NCBI RefSeq assembly: GCF_009208105.1
Contig: NZ_WFKL01000001.1
Location: forward strand, 992,001-1,056,000
DNA from: Rouxiella sp. S1S-2
Lineage (GTDB): Bacteria; Pseudomonadota; Gammaproteobacteria; Enterobacterales; Enterobacteriaceae
Direction of reading: 5' to 3'
DNA: 64,000 bases
How positions within the stretch are numbered: the first letter of the stretch is position 1; every line of letters begins with the position of its first letter. Below the pieces are notes generated by a model. It saw only the letters and a program-made list of their open reading frames with translations, was not told the DNA's origin and searched no databases. Positions 43,184 to 53,271 of the stretch are shown one piece after another. The position numbers and the translations under genes are program-made.

Positions 43184-45685
43184 CTATTTACAGCTAGCGT
43201 GCATATTTTTGTCACCAATTTCGCGCCAAACTCCCCATGTACCATCGACACCCGGCACATTGCCTACCGTCCACCAACCGTTCATCCATTGTTTCCCCTG
43301 ATAAGATACTTTTACACAGGGCTTAGGATAGGTTGTTGAGGATATCCATTGAGGGTTGGCTGCGGTTGCCGCAGGTTTTTGCGTAACCTGAGTTTCACTG
43401 GTGGCACTTGCACCGTGCGAATCCGTCACTGTGACGTTAAAACGGTAGGTGGTTTGTTTTTCCACGGCGGGGAATGATGCTGTAGCCTGAATGGTTTGAG
43501 CATTTTTGAGAGTAATTTGTGGGCCAGAAGATATCTGTCTCCACTGGTACTTCAGGCTGTCGCCGTCAGGGTCGCTGCTGCCCACGGCCGATAAAATGAC
43601 GCTGCCTGAACCGGTAATTTCTGCTGGCGTGGCTTTTGCAACGGCAGTCGGAGCATGATTCTCTGGCTGATTATCGTCTCCATCATTGCTTTTTTTCTCG
43701 ATATTGAGAATAAAATCATCAAAATGTACGTCTGATGTTGCCCCCGCTTTTTTCGTTGCCTGCACTTGAACTTCGAGTAGCGTTGCCTGTGCTGGTAGGT
43801 CAACTGAGACCGTATTATCCAGCCAACGTTTGTAGAGGCCTTGAGTATTTACCTGCGCCGTTTTAAGCGTCGCCCCCGCTGCATTTTTAGCAATCAAATA
43901 GACAGTACCGTAATCACCGTCTCCAAAACCATTGCTCTTGAATTGCAGTTTGGCAACGCTATTGCCCTGACTGACTAAAGACTTGTCCAAGGCGATGCTC
44001 TGGCTTATTTGGTCGTGGGTGGCATTATTGGCCGCGCTATTATTGATTCTCGCGGTAAAGAAGTATTTCCCTTTGGCTGGCAGGATACCGTCCTGGCTGG
44101 TCACCACGCGGAATTGTCCCTGAGTCAGTTTCCAGCCACTTAGGTTGCCGGTTTCTGCGCCCGCATTTTGCAGCGAGGTGGAGACCTCATCGGGTACAAT
44201 CTCTTCACCAGATTCGGTAAAGGCTTGTACACGAACAATAATATCGTCTATCGCTGTGTTTTTAGAGGCAACCGCCAAGTGCCATTTTCCAGCAGCGGGC
44301 TTGGTCACACCCAAAGAGGTATTCCATGCTTCACGCCCTTTATAGTCGTAATCATTGGCCGAAGGCCAGCTTCCTTTGCTGAGATAAAGGCTAAATTTGC
44401 TGGTTTCTTCGTGCTGCGGACCCGGTACGGCACTGACAGCCAATCTATGGGTATTGGCCGGCACGTTAAGTTCGATACGATGCAGATAATTATTGGATTT
44501 GTTCAGCTTAACGCTTTGTTCTGCCAGCATTAGCGATTTTTCGTGATCAAAAGGGATCACTGCTGGATTGTAGCCCGAGATTTTTGCCGCATTATCTCGC
44601 CAGACTCGCGCCATATTGGCCTTGTTCTTGTCACCGATCGGCAAACCATAGTTGTCTTGCAAATCGGGATTGGAGAAGTAGCCGATATCGTTACCACACT
44701 GTATGGTTTGGGTTTTATCGTTGTCCCAGCCATGATTATCGCCACTGCCTGACCAACAATGGTTACCACCGATGTTATGGCTCAATTCATGGCGCAGGGA
44801 AGTTGAAGCGTAGAGCGCGTTAATACTGTAGCGGCCATTGAGGTAGGCCCAGCCAATAGCCGTATCATCATTATTACCCTCGAAAAAAACAGCGACGAGG
44901 TCGGGGCCATGTTCAGACATACCTTTGCTAAATAGTTGATTTATCTGTGATAGCGTATCGCCAGTAATCGAGTAATCCTGATCAATGATTTGTGTGCCTA
45001 CCAGCCTGACGCGTATTTTTTCAATGCGGGAGTTTTTTAAAGCCTGATTGACTGTGGTTAACTGAGCAAGCGCGAAGGCTTCAGGATCAATAATCGTTTT
45101 CGCTGCGGCTTTTGAGAAACCGGCAAGAACATCGATAACAATATAGCCGTCTTTATCAATATCTCCTTGGTAAAGAGAGCTGCCATCTCGCGCCAAAGTT
45201 TGTAAAGCATCGCCTTGAGTTGCGGGGATTAGCGTATCTTCTTGGGAAAAAATGGGTTTTTTGAACGTGATTTGAGTTTGTTCACCTGAAGGTGTGCTGT
45301 AAATAATTTTATGCTGATCGGGATACATCGCCAGAAAACTTTTGTCTTCACGAACGACCAGAACCATATCCGTTGACCCTGCAGAGCGGCTTAATGACGG
45401 CATTTTTCCGGTATAAACAGCGGCGTCTTTATACTTCGTATCCCTGACCATTGTTGCCGTAGAGGATGCCGACAACTCGGTTACTGATACTGAGTCGGTA
45501 TCGCGCAAAAGCGCTGACAGCTTAAGAAACTGACCTTTTTCTCGTTCACTGCTGCTAGACATAGGAGCCTGAATATTAGGCAACATGAAAGCTGCTGTTT
45601 TAGCAGATACATCATTAGCATTCGCACTATTGATCGATGCTATTACCGCGAGTGCTGCAAGTGTTAATCCGTAGTGTTTTTTCAT
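43184..45685 (-). CDS. Secreted metzincin metalloprotease with PKD-like and chitin-binding-like domains
   Basis: An 833-residue exported protein starting at 45685 with an AGGGAAG ribosome site and a signal peptide ending near SANA. The zinc motif HELSHNIGGNH (H299, E300) fits the metzincin HExxHxxGxxH pattern of reprolysin-like proteases. It is followed by a CWSGSGDNHGW loop and beta-rich regions at about 500-680. A PKD-like domain is at about 700-790 (APTAVAKATPAEITG, SDPDGDSLKYQW). The C-terminal 55 residues (WISSTTYPKPCVKVSYQGKQ, NGWWTVGNVPG) look like a chitin-binding module. The frame upstream of 45685 is not part of the gene. The gene separates serA from ygfA, which are close together in E. 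coli. Confidence 0.85.
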   Translation of the reverse strand: MKKHYGLTLAALAVIASINSANANDVSAKTAAFMLPNIQAPMSSSSEREKGQFLKLSALLRDTDSVSVTELSASSTATMVRDTKYKDAAVYTGKMPSLSRSAGSTDMVLVVREDKSFLAMYPDQHKIIYSTPSGEQTQITFKKPIFSQEDTLIPATQGDALQTLARDGSSLYQGDIDKDGYIVIDVLAGFSKAAAKTIIDPEAFALAQLTTVNQALKNSRIEKIRVRLVGTQIIDQDYSITGDTLSQINQLFSKGMSEHGPDLVAVFFEGNNDDTAIGWAYLNGRYSINALYASTSLRHELSHNIGGNHCWSGSGDNHGWDNDKTQTIQCGNDIGYFSNPDLQDNYGLPIGDKNKANMARVWRDNAAKISGYNPAVIPFDHEKSLMLAEQSVKLNKSNNYLHRIELNVPANTHRLAVSAVPGPQHEETSKFSLYLSKGSWPSANDYDYKGREAWNTSLGVTKPAAGKWHLAVASKNTAIDDIIVRVQAFTESGEEIVPDEVSTSLQNAGAETGNLSGWKLTQGQFRVVTSQDGILPAKGKYFFTARINNSAANNATHDQISQSIALDKSLVSQGNSVAKLQFKSNGFGDGDYGTVYLIAKNAAGATLKTAQVNTQGLYKRWLDNTVSVDLPAQATLLEVQVQATKKAGATSDVHFDDFILNIEKKSNDGDDNQPENHAPTAVAKATPAEITGSGSVILSAVGSSDPDGDSLKYQWRQISSGPQITLKNAQTIQATASFPAVEKQTTYRFNVTVTDSHGASATSETQVTQKPAATAANPQWISSTTYPKPCVKVSYQGKQWMNGWWTVGNVPGVDGTWGVWREIGDKNMHASCK

Positions 45686-45837
45686 GTTCACTTCCCTATG
45701 TAATATAATGTAACAATAATCTGATGAGGATTTTGCTATATAAAACATAGAGAAAACGTCTATCTTGGCTAAGAAGTCTCTTTAATTTTCTAAGAAGAAA
45801 GGTAATGCAAAGGAGAGGAGGGAACTAAGCTGCGGAG

Positions 45838-46440
45838 TTAATCCGGCCAGCACCAACTTTTGCCCGGCGTCAAAATCTCGGGCAGCGGAATATCCCACTC
45901 CTCACTCGGCAACGTATTCACCCACTGGCAGTCGTGGGCAATACCTATCGGGTAAGGGCCACTTTCGCGCCAGTGCTGCAGCGTACGGTCATAAAATCCA
46001 CCGCCCATACCCAAGCGTTGCCCCAGTGAGTCAAAGGCGACGAGCGGCGTGAGGATGATGTCTAACTGATTGAGCGGCAAAATCTCTCTCACGTCGAGCA
46101 CCGGTTCAAGAATATTCAGACGATTCCGTACGAGCTTTGTCTCGGGACGATAGCGTAGAAACAGCAAATGGCCCACCGTGAAAGGGTGCAGTACTGGCAA
46201 ATAAAGCGTTTTGCCCTCTTGCCACAGTCTGTCTATCAGCGGCGCAGTGTCGAGTTCTCCGTCAAAAGACAGAAAAACGGACAACGTTTTAGCCTGCTGA
46301 ACTTTGGGATGATTGGCGATGCGCTGCGCTGCTTGCAGGGCAAACTGCTGTTGTTGCTGCTGGGTAAGTTGTTTTCTGCGCTGGCGTACTTCGGTACGAA
46401 TAGCTTGCCTGATCAGCGCGTGTTGAGCTGTAAAGGACAT
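45838..46440 (-). CDS. ygfA: 5-formyltetrahydrofolate cyclo-ligase
   Basis: ATP-dependent enzyme converting 5-formyltetrahydrofolate to 5,10-methenyltetrahydrofolate; E. coli ygfA also affects persister formation. From 46440 it is 200 residues, with an arginine-rich start (AIRTEVRQRRKQL), DGELDTAPLIDRLW in the middle and the ATP/folate site LGMGGGFYDRTL near 145. The frame extends 29 codons into 6S RNA, but that is rejected. It lies directly after 6S RNA, as in E. coli, and is probably co-transcribed with it. Confidence 0.94.
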   Translation of the reverse strand: MSFTAQHALIRQAIRTEVRQRRKQLTQQQQQQFALQAAQRIANHPKVQQAKTLSVFLSFDGELDTAPLIDRLWQEGKTLYLPVLHPFTVGHLLFLRYRPETKLVRNRLNILEPVLDVREILPLNQLDIILTPLVAFDSLGQRLGMGGGFYDRTLQHWRESGPYPIGIAHDCQWVNTLPSEEWDIPLPEILTPGKSWCWPD

Positions 46441-46476
46441 AGAAAAAGCCAAAGAAGAGAGTGCGGGAAAGAAAGG

Positions 46477-46659
46477 GGAATCTCCGAGATGCCGCCGCAG
46501 GCTGTAACCCTTGAACCCATGGTTCAAGGTGAACGTTCAGTCACAATCTTTAGGCTTCTCGGCGGACCGAGCATGCGCACCGATTGCGGATCATCACATT
46601 CTGTTGGTACTAATTATCGGCTCAGGGGACGGGCCCGCTGGCAAACATCTCAGAGAAAT
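46477..46659 (-). ncRNA. ssrS: 6S RNA
   Basis: About 183 nt, near the 183-184 nt of E. coli 6S RNA, in the same place between zapA and ygfA. On the minus strand the 5' end ATTTCTCTGAGATGTT and the 3' end GGCATCTCGGAGATTCC close the terminal stem. Internal segments GGGCCCGTCCCCTGAGCCGA, GCATGCTCGGTCCG and CACCTTGAACC match the conserved arms around the central bubble. 6S RNA binds sigma-70 RNA polymerase in stationary phase and is released by pRNA synthesis. Ends are set by comparison with E. coli from memory. Confidence 0.93.
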
Positions 46660-46719
46660 TTTGTATTCTTACTGTGGAATCAGTCTCTCACGTAATGAGA
46701 TAAATATCAACAGTTTGAC

Positions 46720-47049
46720 TTATTCGAAAGGCGCCCCTTCACGTTCAGTGATGCGTCCTTGTTCGAGCAAAGCCTGCTCGATGGTTTGTTGCAACATGCG
46801 AATACGCTGTTCCATATTGGAGGCATAGTCGCGAGTTTTCAAGCGTTCTTGAGCAAGTTCGTGACAAACATTCAATGCCGCGATAAATACGAGTTGCTCT
46901 GTATTTGTGACTCTAGTGCGAACTTTAAGATCTTGCAACCGCTGATTAAGATCCTCGGCAGCCATGTTCAACGCTTCTTGTTGTTCTGGCGGACAATTTA
47001 CTCTTAATGAGCGACCAAAAATTTGTATATCTACCGGTTGTGCAGACAT
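46720..47049 (-). CDS. zapA: Cell division protein ZapA
   Basis: FtsZ-associated protein that bundles and stabilises the Z ring. The 109 residues comprise an N-terminal FtsZ-binding head ([22 protein letters not shown] in part) and a long C-terminal coiled coil (residues about 50-100, [35 protein letters not shown]). The ATG at 47049 has a GGAAGG site; the frame is open further upstream but those residues are not family-like. It is divergent from ygfB. Confidence 0.94.
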   Translation of the reverse strand: MSAQPVDIQIFGRSLRVNCPPEQQEALNMAAEDLNQRLQDLKVRTRVTNTEQLVFIAALNVCHELAQERLKTRDYASNMEQRIRMLQQTIEQALLEQGRITEREGAPFE

Positions 47050-47254
47050 GCCACCTTCCTGCCAAATTATTCGCCAGCCCCCGAATGAAACACTGCCAAA
47101 CGCGCAGGACATCGAAAGCGGGCGCAACTATATATACCTCACCCCTGATTTGCAACGCCGTTTAGCGCGGACGCTTGGCTCGCGAATCTGGTACTGAGAC
47201 TTGCCTTGGTGGTAGCATAACACGAACTTATCCAGCCAACGATGGCGAATGCGC

Positions 47255-47827
47255 ATGTCTATTGAGAATACTTATCCAAACTATGATTCGCTGAATCAAA
47301 ATCTGAAGCAGCAGTCTGTTGCCCTGACGCCTGCGGAAATGCATGGACTTATCAGTGGCTTACTCTGCGGCGGCAACCGTGACGGCAGCTGGTTGACGCT
47401 GGTGCATGACCTGACCAACGAAGGGATGGCCTTTAGTCACTCGCTGGCCGACATGCTTCAACAACTCCGAAAAATCACCTCGGACACGCTGGAAGACGAC
47501 AGTTTTGAATTTAAAATGCTGATGCCGGACGACGATACCAGCGTGTTTGAGCGTGCCGATGCGCTGGCTGGTTGGGTTAACCACTTCATGCTCGGGCTTG
47601 GCATGATGCAGCCTAAACTTGCTCAGGTGAAAGGCGAGGTCGGTGAAGCGATTGACGATCTGCGCAGCATCGCACAACTGGGTTACGAAGAAGACGAAGA
47701 TCAGGAAATGCTGGCTCAGTCGCTCGAAGAAGTCATCGAATATGTACGCGTATCGGCAATCCTGTGCTTTGGTGAATTTGGACACAGCAGGCCGACCGCG
47801 GCGGAAAATCAGCGTACCTTGCACTAA
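47255..47827 (+). CDS. ygfB: YecA/UPF0149 family protein YgfB
   Basis: A 190-residue, mostly helical acidic protein of the UPF0149 family, function not well defined in enterobacteria; a Pseudomonas homologue modulates ampDh3 expression. It matches E. coli YgfB with [18 protein letters not shown] near residues 25-43, [16 protein letters not shown] near 105-120 and EYVRVSAIL near the end. It precedes pepP-ubiH-ubiI on the same strand, the conserved ubi-linked operon. Confidence 0.92.
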   Translation: MSIENTYPNYDSLNQNLKQQSVALTPAEMHGLISGLLCGGNRDGSWLTLVHDLTNEGMAFSHSLADMLQQLRKITSDTLEDDSFEFKMLMPDDDTSVFERADALAGWVNHFMLGLGMMQPKLAQVKGEVGEAIDDLRSIAQLGYEEDEDQEMLAQSLEEVIEYVRVSAILCFGEFGHSRPTAAENQRTLH

Positions 47828-47917
47828 AATTTTTGGGTTTTAGCACCCAAGCTTGACAATAAAACGAATAAAAACAGCCCAGTTAACGTGGATAACATCC
47901 GATTTCAGGAGCAGGTG

Positions 47918-49246
47918 ATGACAACAGTGAGCATTACTCAGCAGGAATACGAAGCGCGTCGTCAGGCACTTATCGCCAAGATGGCACCCGGCAGTGCGGC
48001 CGTTATTTTTGCTGCCCCGGAGGCAACCCGTAACGCTGACAGCGAATACTCGTATCGTCAGAGCAGCGATTTTTGGTATCTGACCGGCTTCAATGAACCG
48101 GAAGCTGCACTGGTACTGGTGAAAAGCGATGAAAATCATAATCACAGCGTGCTGTTTAACCGCGTGCGTGATTTAACCGCTGAAATCTGGTTTGGTCGTC
48201 GACTGGGGCAAGACGCCGCGCCTTCACGTCTGGGTGTGAACCGTGCACTGCCGTTTGACGATATCAACGACCAGCTTCACCTGCTGTTTAACGGACTGGA
48301 TGTGCTCTATCACGCGCAGGGCAATTATGCCTACGCCGACGGCATTGTTGACCGGGCGATGGAAAAATTGCGTAAAGGCTTTCGGCAAAATCTTTCTGCG
48401 CCTGCCACTGTTACCGATTGGCGTCCCTGGGTGCATGAGATGCGCCTGATCAAATCGCCGCAGGAAATTGCCGTGATGCGCCGCGCCGGTGAAATTACCG
48501 CCAAAGCGCACACGCGCGCGATGCAAACCTGCCGCGCGGGCATGTATGAATATCACCTTGAAGGCGAAATTCACTACGAATTCAGTCGCCACGGCTCTCG
48601 CACGCCGTCTTACAACACCATCGTGGGCAGCGGTGAAAATGGCTGCATTCTGCATTACACCGAAAACGAAAGTGAGCTGCGCGATGGCGATTTAGTGTTG
48701 ATTGATGCGGGCTGTGAATACCAAAGCTATGCGGGTGATATTACTCGCACTTTCCCGGTCAGCGGCAAATTCACTCCGGCACAGCGCCAGATTTACGACA
48801 TCGTGCTGGCATCCGAATATAAGGCGCTTGAAGTCTTTGGCCCGGGCAGCAGTATTCAGGAAGCCACTGAAGCCGCGGTACGCGTGATGGTTGAAGGATT
48901 GGTAGGCATTGGCGTGATGAAGGGCGACGTTGACCAACTGATTACCGAACAGGCACACCGCCAATTCTTCATGCACGGCTTGTCTCACTGGCTGGGGCTA
49001 GATGTGCACGACGTTGGCAACTATGGCACTACCGACCGCAGCCGTAAGCTGGAACCGGGCATGGTATTGACCGTCGAACCAGGCCTTTACATCGCGCCGG
49101 ACGCCGACGTACCGAAAGCCTATCGAGGCATCGGAATTCGTATCGAAGACGACATCGTTATCACTGAAACCGGCATTGAAATTCTGACCGGGGACGTGGT
49201 GAAAGAGGCCGACGATATCGAAGCTCTGATGGCGGCGGCAAGATAA
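47918..49246 (+). CDS. pepP: Xaa-Pro aminopeptidase P
   Basis: Manganese enzyme removing N-terminal residues that precede proline. The 442 residues have an N-terminal creatinase-like domain and a pita-bread catalytic domain with metal ligands Asp in IDAGCEYQSYAGDITRTFP, His in HGLSHWLGLDVHD, Glu in TVEPGLYI and Glu in GIRIEDDIVI. The ATG at 47918 has an AGGAG site and fits the family better than the GTG at 47888. It ends four bases before ubiH. Confidence 0.95.
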   Translation: MTTVSITQQEYEARRQALIAKMAPGSAAVIFAAPEATRNADSEYSYRQSSDFWYLTGFNEPEAALVLVKSDENHNHSVLFNRVRDLTAEIWFGRRLGQDAAPSRLGVNRALPFDDINDQLHLLFNGLDVLYHAQGNYAYADGIVDRAMEKLRKGFRQNLSAPATVTDWRPWVHEMRLIKSPQEIAVMRRAGEITAKAHTRAMQTCRAGMYEYHLEGEIHYEFSRHGSRTPSYNTIVGSGENGCILHYTENESELRDGDLVLIDAGCEYQSYAGDITRTFPVSGKFTPAQRQIYDIVLASEYKALEVFGPGSSIQEATEAAVRVMVEGLVGIGVMKGDVDQLITEQAHRQFFMHGLSHWLGLDVHDVGNYGTTDRSRKLEPGMVLTVEPGLYIAPDADVPKAYRGIGIRIEDDIVITETGIEILTGDVVKEADDIEALMAAAR

Positions 49247-49250
49247 CGCG

Positions 49251-50429
49251 ATGAGCATGATTATTGTAGGCGGTGGCATGGCCGGTGCCACGCTGGCATT
49301 GGCGGTGTCCTCACTGACTCAGGGCCGAGTGCCGATTCACCTGATTGAAGCAACCTCACCCGATGACTTCACTCATCCGGGATTTGATGCGCGCGCCATT
49401 GCACTGGCGCAGGGCACCTGCCAGCAGCTGGCGGGGATTGGTGTCTGGTCGGCCTTATCCAACTGCGCTACGCCGATCACTGACATTCATGTCAGCGATC
49501 GCGGCCACGCCGGGTTTGTGAATCTCAATGCCAATCACTATGGCGTAGAGGCATTAGGGCAGGTTGTTGAGCTGCACGACGCAGGCCAGCATCTTTTTGC
49601 CCTGTTGACTAAGGCGCCGGGTGTGCATCTGCACTGTCCAGCTCGCGTGGTGTCGGTGAGTCGCCAAGCCGACAGCGCCAGCGTGACGCTAGACAACGGT
49701 GAAACGCTGCAAGCTAGCCTGCTGGTGGCCGCCGACGGCTCAAATTCTACGCTGGCGCAGGCCTGTGGCTTAAGCTGGCAGCGTGAAAGCTATCAGCAGA
49801 TAGCCACCATTGCCAACATCACCACCGGACTGCCTCACGCCGGTCGCGCATTCGAAAGATTTACCGAGCATGGCCCGCTGGCGCTGCTGCCGATGTCGAA
49901 AGGCCGCAGCTCGCTGGTGTGGTGTCATCCCCTTCAACGACGCGATGAAGTGAACGGCTGGAGCCATGAACAGTTCTTGCATGAGCTACAAAAAGCCTTT
50001 GGCTGGCGCCTGGGTAAAATGCAGCAAACCGGCGCACGTCACAGTTATCCCCTACAATTACTCACCGCCAGCGGACATATTAGCCATCGGCTGGCGCTGG
50101 TGGGCAATGCAGCGCAAACGCTGCATCCGATTGCCGGACAGGGCTTTAACCTCGGCCTGCGCGATGTCATGACGTTGAGTGAAACCGTGGCCCACGCGTG
50201 GCGGCAGAATCAGGATATCGGCAGCTATCAGGTACTGAGTCGCTATCAACAGCGCCGCCAGCCGGACCAGCGCGCAACCGTCGGCATAACCGATGGTCTG
50301 GTGCGTCTGTTTGCCAATCGCTATACGCCACTGGTGGTAGGGCGTAATCTTGGCCTGATGGCCATGGAACGCATCCCTACGCTGCGTGACGCCTTTACTC
50401 GCCGAACGCTGGGCTGGACAGAACGCTGA
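49251..50429 (+). CDS. ubiH: 2-octaprenyl-6-methoxyphenol hydroxylase UbiH
   Basis: FAD monooxygenase of ubiquinone synthesis that hydroxylates the C1 position of the ring. The 392 residues carry the dinucleotide motif IIVGGGMAGATLAL at 4-17, DARAIALAQG near 45, the VAADGSNSTLA motif near 160, and the second FAD motif GNAAQTLHPIAGQGFNLGLRD near 285-305. Genes pepP, ubiH and ubiI are close and co-oriented. Confidence 0.95.
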   Translation: MSMIIVGGGMAGATLALAVSSLTQGRVPIHLIEATSPDDFTHPGFDARAIALAQGTCQQLAGIGVWSALSNCATPITDIHVSDRGHAGFVNLNANHYGVEALGQVVELHDAGQHLFALLTKAPGVHLHCPARVVSVSRQADSASVTLDNGETLQASLLVAADGSNSTLAQACGLSWQRESYQQIATIANITTGLPHAGRAFERFTEHGPLALLPMSKGRSSLVWCHPLQRRDEVNGWSHEQFLHELQKAFGWRLGKMQQTGARHSYPLQLLTASGHISHRLALVGNAAQTLHPIAGQGFNLGLRDVMTLSETVAHAWRQNQDIGSYQVLSRYQQRRQPDQRATVGITDGLVRLFANRYTPLVVGRNLGLMAMERIPTLRDAFTRRTLGWTER

Positions 50430-50485
50430 ATGCGCTTGCAAAGGCCTTGTCTGACCGCAGAAAAATGACAGGAATAAAATAAATT

Positions 50486-51709
50486 ATGCAATCTTTTGAT
50501 GTGGTTATCGCCGGCGGTGGCATGGTCGGACTTGCGCTAGCCTGCAGCCTAAGCGGCAGCGGTCTGCGCATTGCCGTGCTTGAAAACCGTCAGCCTGATG
50601 ATAATCCACTGCCCGAAATCCCTGGCGTACGCGTTTCGGCAATCAACGCCGCCAGCGAGCGCCTGCTGCAGCACATTGGTGCCTGGGACAACATTATTGC
50701 CCAACGCACCAGTCCGTATCAGGGGATGGAAGTGTGGGATCGCGACAGTTTTGGCAAAATCGCCTTTCGCAGCGACGAATACGGTTTCAGCCATCTGGGA
50801 CACATTATCGAAAATGAGGTCATTCACCGAGCGCTGTGGCAGCGCGCCGAGCAGCTCAGTGATATTGAAATCTTTGCACCCGCGCAGCTAAAAAACGTGG
50901 CCTGGGGCGAGAATGAAGCCTTTATCAATCTTGAAGACGGCCGCATGATCACCGCCCGTTTAGTGGTGGGTGCCGACGGTGCACATTCATGGCTACGCCA
51001 GCATGCCGACATTCCGTTGACCTTCTGGGATTATCGTCATCATGCACTGGTGGCGACAATTCGTACCGAAGAGGCGCACCAATCTGTGGCACGGCAGGTG
51101 TTTCACGGGGAAGGTATTTTGGCCTTTTTACCGCTGGCCGATGCGAATCTTTCCTCCATCGTCTGGTCGGTTTCTCCCGAAGAGGCCGAGCGTTTGCTTG
51201 CGTTATCCGAAGAAGAGTTCAACAAGGTTCTGGCCAGCACCTTTGACCTGCGCCTCGGCGTGTGTCAGGTGGTGAGCGAACGCCAAACCTTCCCGCTGAC
51301 CGGCCGCTATGCGCGAAGCTTTGCCGCACAGCGTCTGGCGTTAATCGGTGATGCGGCGCATACCGTACATCCGTTGGCCGGGCAGGGCGTGAACCTCGGC
51401 TTTATGGATGCGGCGGAGTTGTCTTCTGAAATCAAACGATTACAGCGTGAAGGTAAAGACTTTGGGCAGCACATGTATTTACGTCGCTATGAGCGCAAAC
51501 GTAAGCACAGCGCGGCGGTGATGCTGGCCAGTATGCAGGGCTTTCGTGAACTGTTCGCCGGCAATAATCCGGCCAAAAAACTGCTGCGTGATATTGGCCT
51601 GACGCTGGCGGACTCGTTGCCGGGCGTGAAGCCAAAATTGCTGCGTCAGGCGATGGGGCTGAATGATTTACCCGAGTGGCTGCAGACCAAAGAGCTTCAG
51701 CTGAAATAA
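50486..51709 (+). CDS. ubiI: 2-octaprenylphenol hydroxylase UbiI (VisC)
   Basis: FAD monooxygenase that hydroxylates C5 of the ring in aerobic ubiquinone synthesis. The 407 residues have FDVVIAGGGMVGLALA at 4-19, GVRVSAINAASERLL near 46-60, VVGADGAHSWLR near 155-170 and LIGDAAHTVHPLAGQGVNLGF near 286-306. Its closer similarity to VisC than to UbiH rests on the N-terminal MQSFDVVIAGGGMVG and the length. It follows ubiH after 56 bases. Confidence 0.95.
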   Translation: MQSFDVVIAGGGMVGLALACSLSGSGLRIAVLENRQPDDNPLPEIPGVRVSAINAASERLLQHIGAWDNIIAQRTSPYQGMEVWDRDSFGKIAFRSDEYGFSHLGHIIENEVIHRALWQRAEQLSDIEIFAPAQLKNVAWGENEAFINLEDGRMITARLVVGADGAHSWLRQHADIPLTFWDYRHHALVATIRTEEAHQSVARQVFHGEGILAFLPLADANLSSIVWSVSPEEAERLLALSEEEFNKVLASTFDLRLGVCQVVSERQTFPLTGRYARSFAAQRLALIGDAAHTVHPLAGQGVNLGFMDAAELSSEIKRLQREGKDFGQHMYLRRYERKRKHSAAVMLASMQGFRELFAGNNPAKKLLRDIGLTLADSLPGVKPKLLRQAMGLNDLPEWLQTKELQLK

Positions 51710-52086
51710 TCTAATTCCATTCCTTTTTTTCCATTACTTTTTCTAATCTGGGGTCGGGTTTCGCGAACGGCATATGACGCGAAATTCGGCCTCGGCGTTA
51801 TATAACATCGAGCAATTTATAGTTTAATTATAGATTTTGCGTCATAAACCCCATTTTTCCAGTCAAAAACTCTGCATCATACGACCCGAAAATTCCTGAC
51901 AACCTCACAGTAATGTATATTTTAACTTATGGTTAGCAGGGGCATTCAGTGATAACGTTCAACGAAAGGTATCGTTTGCGTCGGCACAGTTCTTGCACCG
52001 GTTTTCTTTAAACAGGCTATCTCGATATCCATTGAGCCGCTGATTGAGGATCGGGGTAATCGCTTCGGAAAAGAATGAGGAATAAG
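51710..52086. other. ubiI-gcvT intergenic region
   Basis: About 375 AT-rich bases upstream of the glycine-cleavage operon. In E. coli this interval carries the GcvA, Lrp, CRP and PurR sites. Only a PurR-like box could be picked out by eye. No open frame or glycine riboswitch was seen. Confidence 0.5.
51966..51981. promoter_or_regulatory. PurR-like box upstream of gcvT
   Basis: AAGGTATCGTTTGCGT matches the PurR consensus ANGCAANCGNTTNCNT at 9 of 11 fixed positions. PurR repression of gcvTHP is known in E. coli, linking one-carbon supply to purine demand. Confidence 0.45.
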
Positions 52087-53181
52087 ATGACAAAGCAGAC
52101 TCGGTTATATGATGAACACGTCGCCTGTGGTGCGCGCATGGTCGATTTTCACGGCTGGATGATGCCGCTGCACTATGGTTCCCAGATTGATGAACACCAC
52201 ATTGTTCGTCAGGATGCCGGCATGTTTGACGTCTCCCATATGACCATCGTCGATTTGCACGGTGCACGCACTCGCGAGTTCCTCCGTTATTTATTAGCCA
52301 ACGACGTCGCCAAACTGACTCAGCCAGGTAAAGCGCTCTACACCGGCATGCTCAATGCCTCCGGCGGGGTTATTGATGACCTGATTGTCTATTTCTTTAC
52401 TGAAGACTTCTTCCGCCTGGTCGTGAACTCTGCAACCCGTGAAAAGGACCTGGAGTGGATTACCGAACACGCCAAGCCATTTGCCATTGAACTGACCGTT
52501 CGTGATGACCTGGCGCTGATCGCCGTGCAGGGTCCGCAGGCAAAAGAACGCGCCGAAACACTGTTTACCGACGAGCAAAAACAGGCGGTAAGCGGCATGA
52601 AGCCTTTCTTCGGTGTACAGGCCGGTTCACTGTTTATCGCTACCACGGGTTATACCGGTGAAGCGGGTTATGAAATTGCTCTGCCGCAGGAAGAGGCTGC
52701 CGACTTCTGGCAGAAGCTGCTGACCGCAGGCATAAAACCTGCTGGCTTGGGCGCACGCGACACGCTGCGTCTGGAAGCGGGCATGAATCTTTATGGTCAG
52801 GAAATGGATGAAGGCGTTTCGCCGCTGGCCGCCAATATGGGGTGGACTGTCGCCTGGCAGCCGGAAGATCGTCGTTTCATCGGTCGCGATGCGCTGGAAA
52901 AACAGCGTGAAGCGGGCACCGAGCAGCTGGTTGGTTTAATCATGACCGAAAAAGGTGTATTACGTAATGAGCTGCCGGTGCGTTTCACCGATGCGGCCGG
53001 TAATGTGCTCGAAGGCGTGATCACTAGCGGTTCGTTCTCTCCAACCTTGGGCTATAGCATTGCGCTGGCTCGCGTGCCTGCGGGCATTGGCGAGCAGGCG
53101 ATTGTGCAAATCCGCAACCGTGAAATGCCGGTTCGCGTGACCAAGCCAGGCTTTGTCCGTAACGGTAAAAGCCTGGTGTGA
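52087..53181 (+). CDS. gcvT: Glycine cleavage system T protein (aminomethyltransferase)
   Basis: Transfers the methylene group from the H-protein aminomethyl arm to tetrahydrofolate, releasing ammonia. The 364 residues match E. coli Gcv[21 protein letters not shown] near 19-37, [17 protein letters not shown] near 95, [13 protein letters not shown] near 190-202 and [23 protein letters not shown] near 222-244. The ATG at 52087 follows GAGGA; four codons upstream is another ATG that would overlap this ribosome site. First gene of gcvT-gcvH-gcvP. Confidence 0.96.
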   Translation: MTKQTRLYDEHVACGARMVDFHGWMMPLHYGSQIDEHHIVRQDAGMFDVSHMTIVDLHGARTREFLRYLLANDVAKLTQPGKALYTGMLNASGGVIDDLIVYFFTEDFFRLVVNSATREKDLEWITEHAKPFAIELTVRDDLALIAVQGPQAKERAETLFTDEQKQAVSGMKPFFGVQAGSLFIATTGYTGEAGYEIALPQEEAADFWQKLLTAGIKPAGLGARDTLRLEAGMNLYGQEMDEGVSPLAANMGWTVAWQPEDRRFIGRDALEKQREAGTEQLVGLIMTEKGVLRNELPVRFTDAAGNVLEGVITSGSFSPTLGYSIALARVPAGIGEQAIVQIRNREMPVRVTKPGFVRNGKSLV

Positions 53182-53271
53182 TGGACGAATAATCTATTGA
53201 TTATTAACGTTTACCGCCTTGAAAATTATTGATTTCAAAAAATTAATTAAAAACTTTTCCGGAGATTATTT

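Noticed and set aside
46441..46527. Extension of YgfA by 29 residues at the N-terminus.
   Set aside because: The extension is translated from the 3' part of 6S RNA, which is conserved as RNA; homologues start near MSFTAQ.
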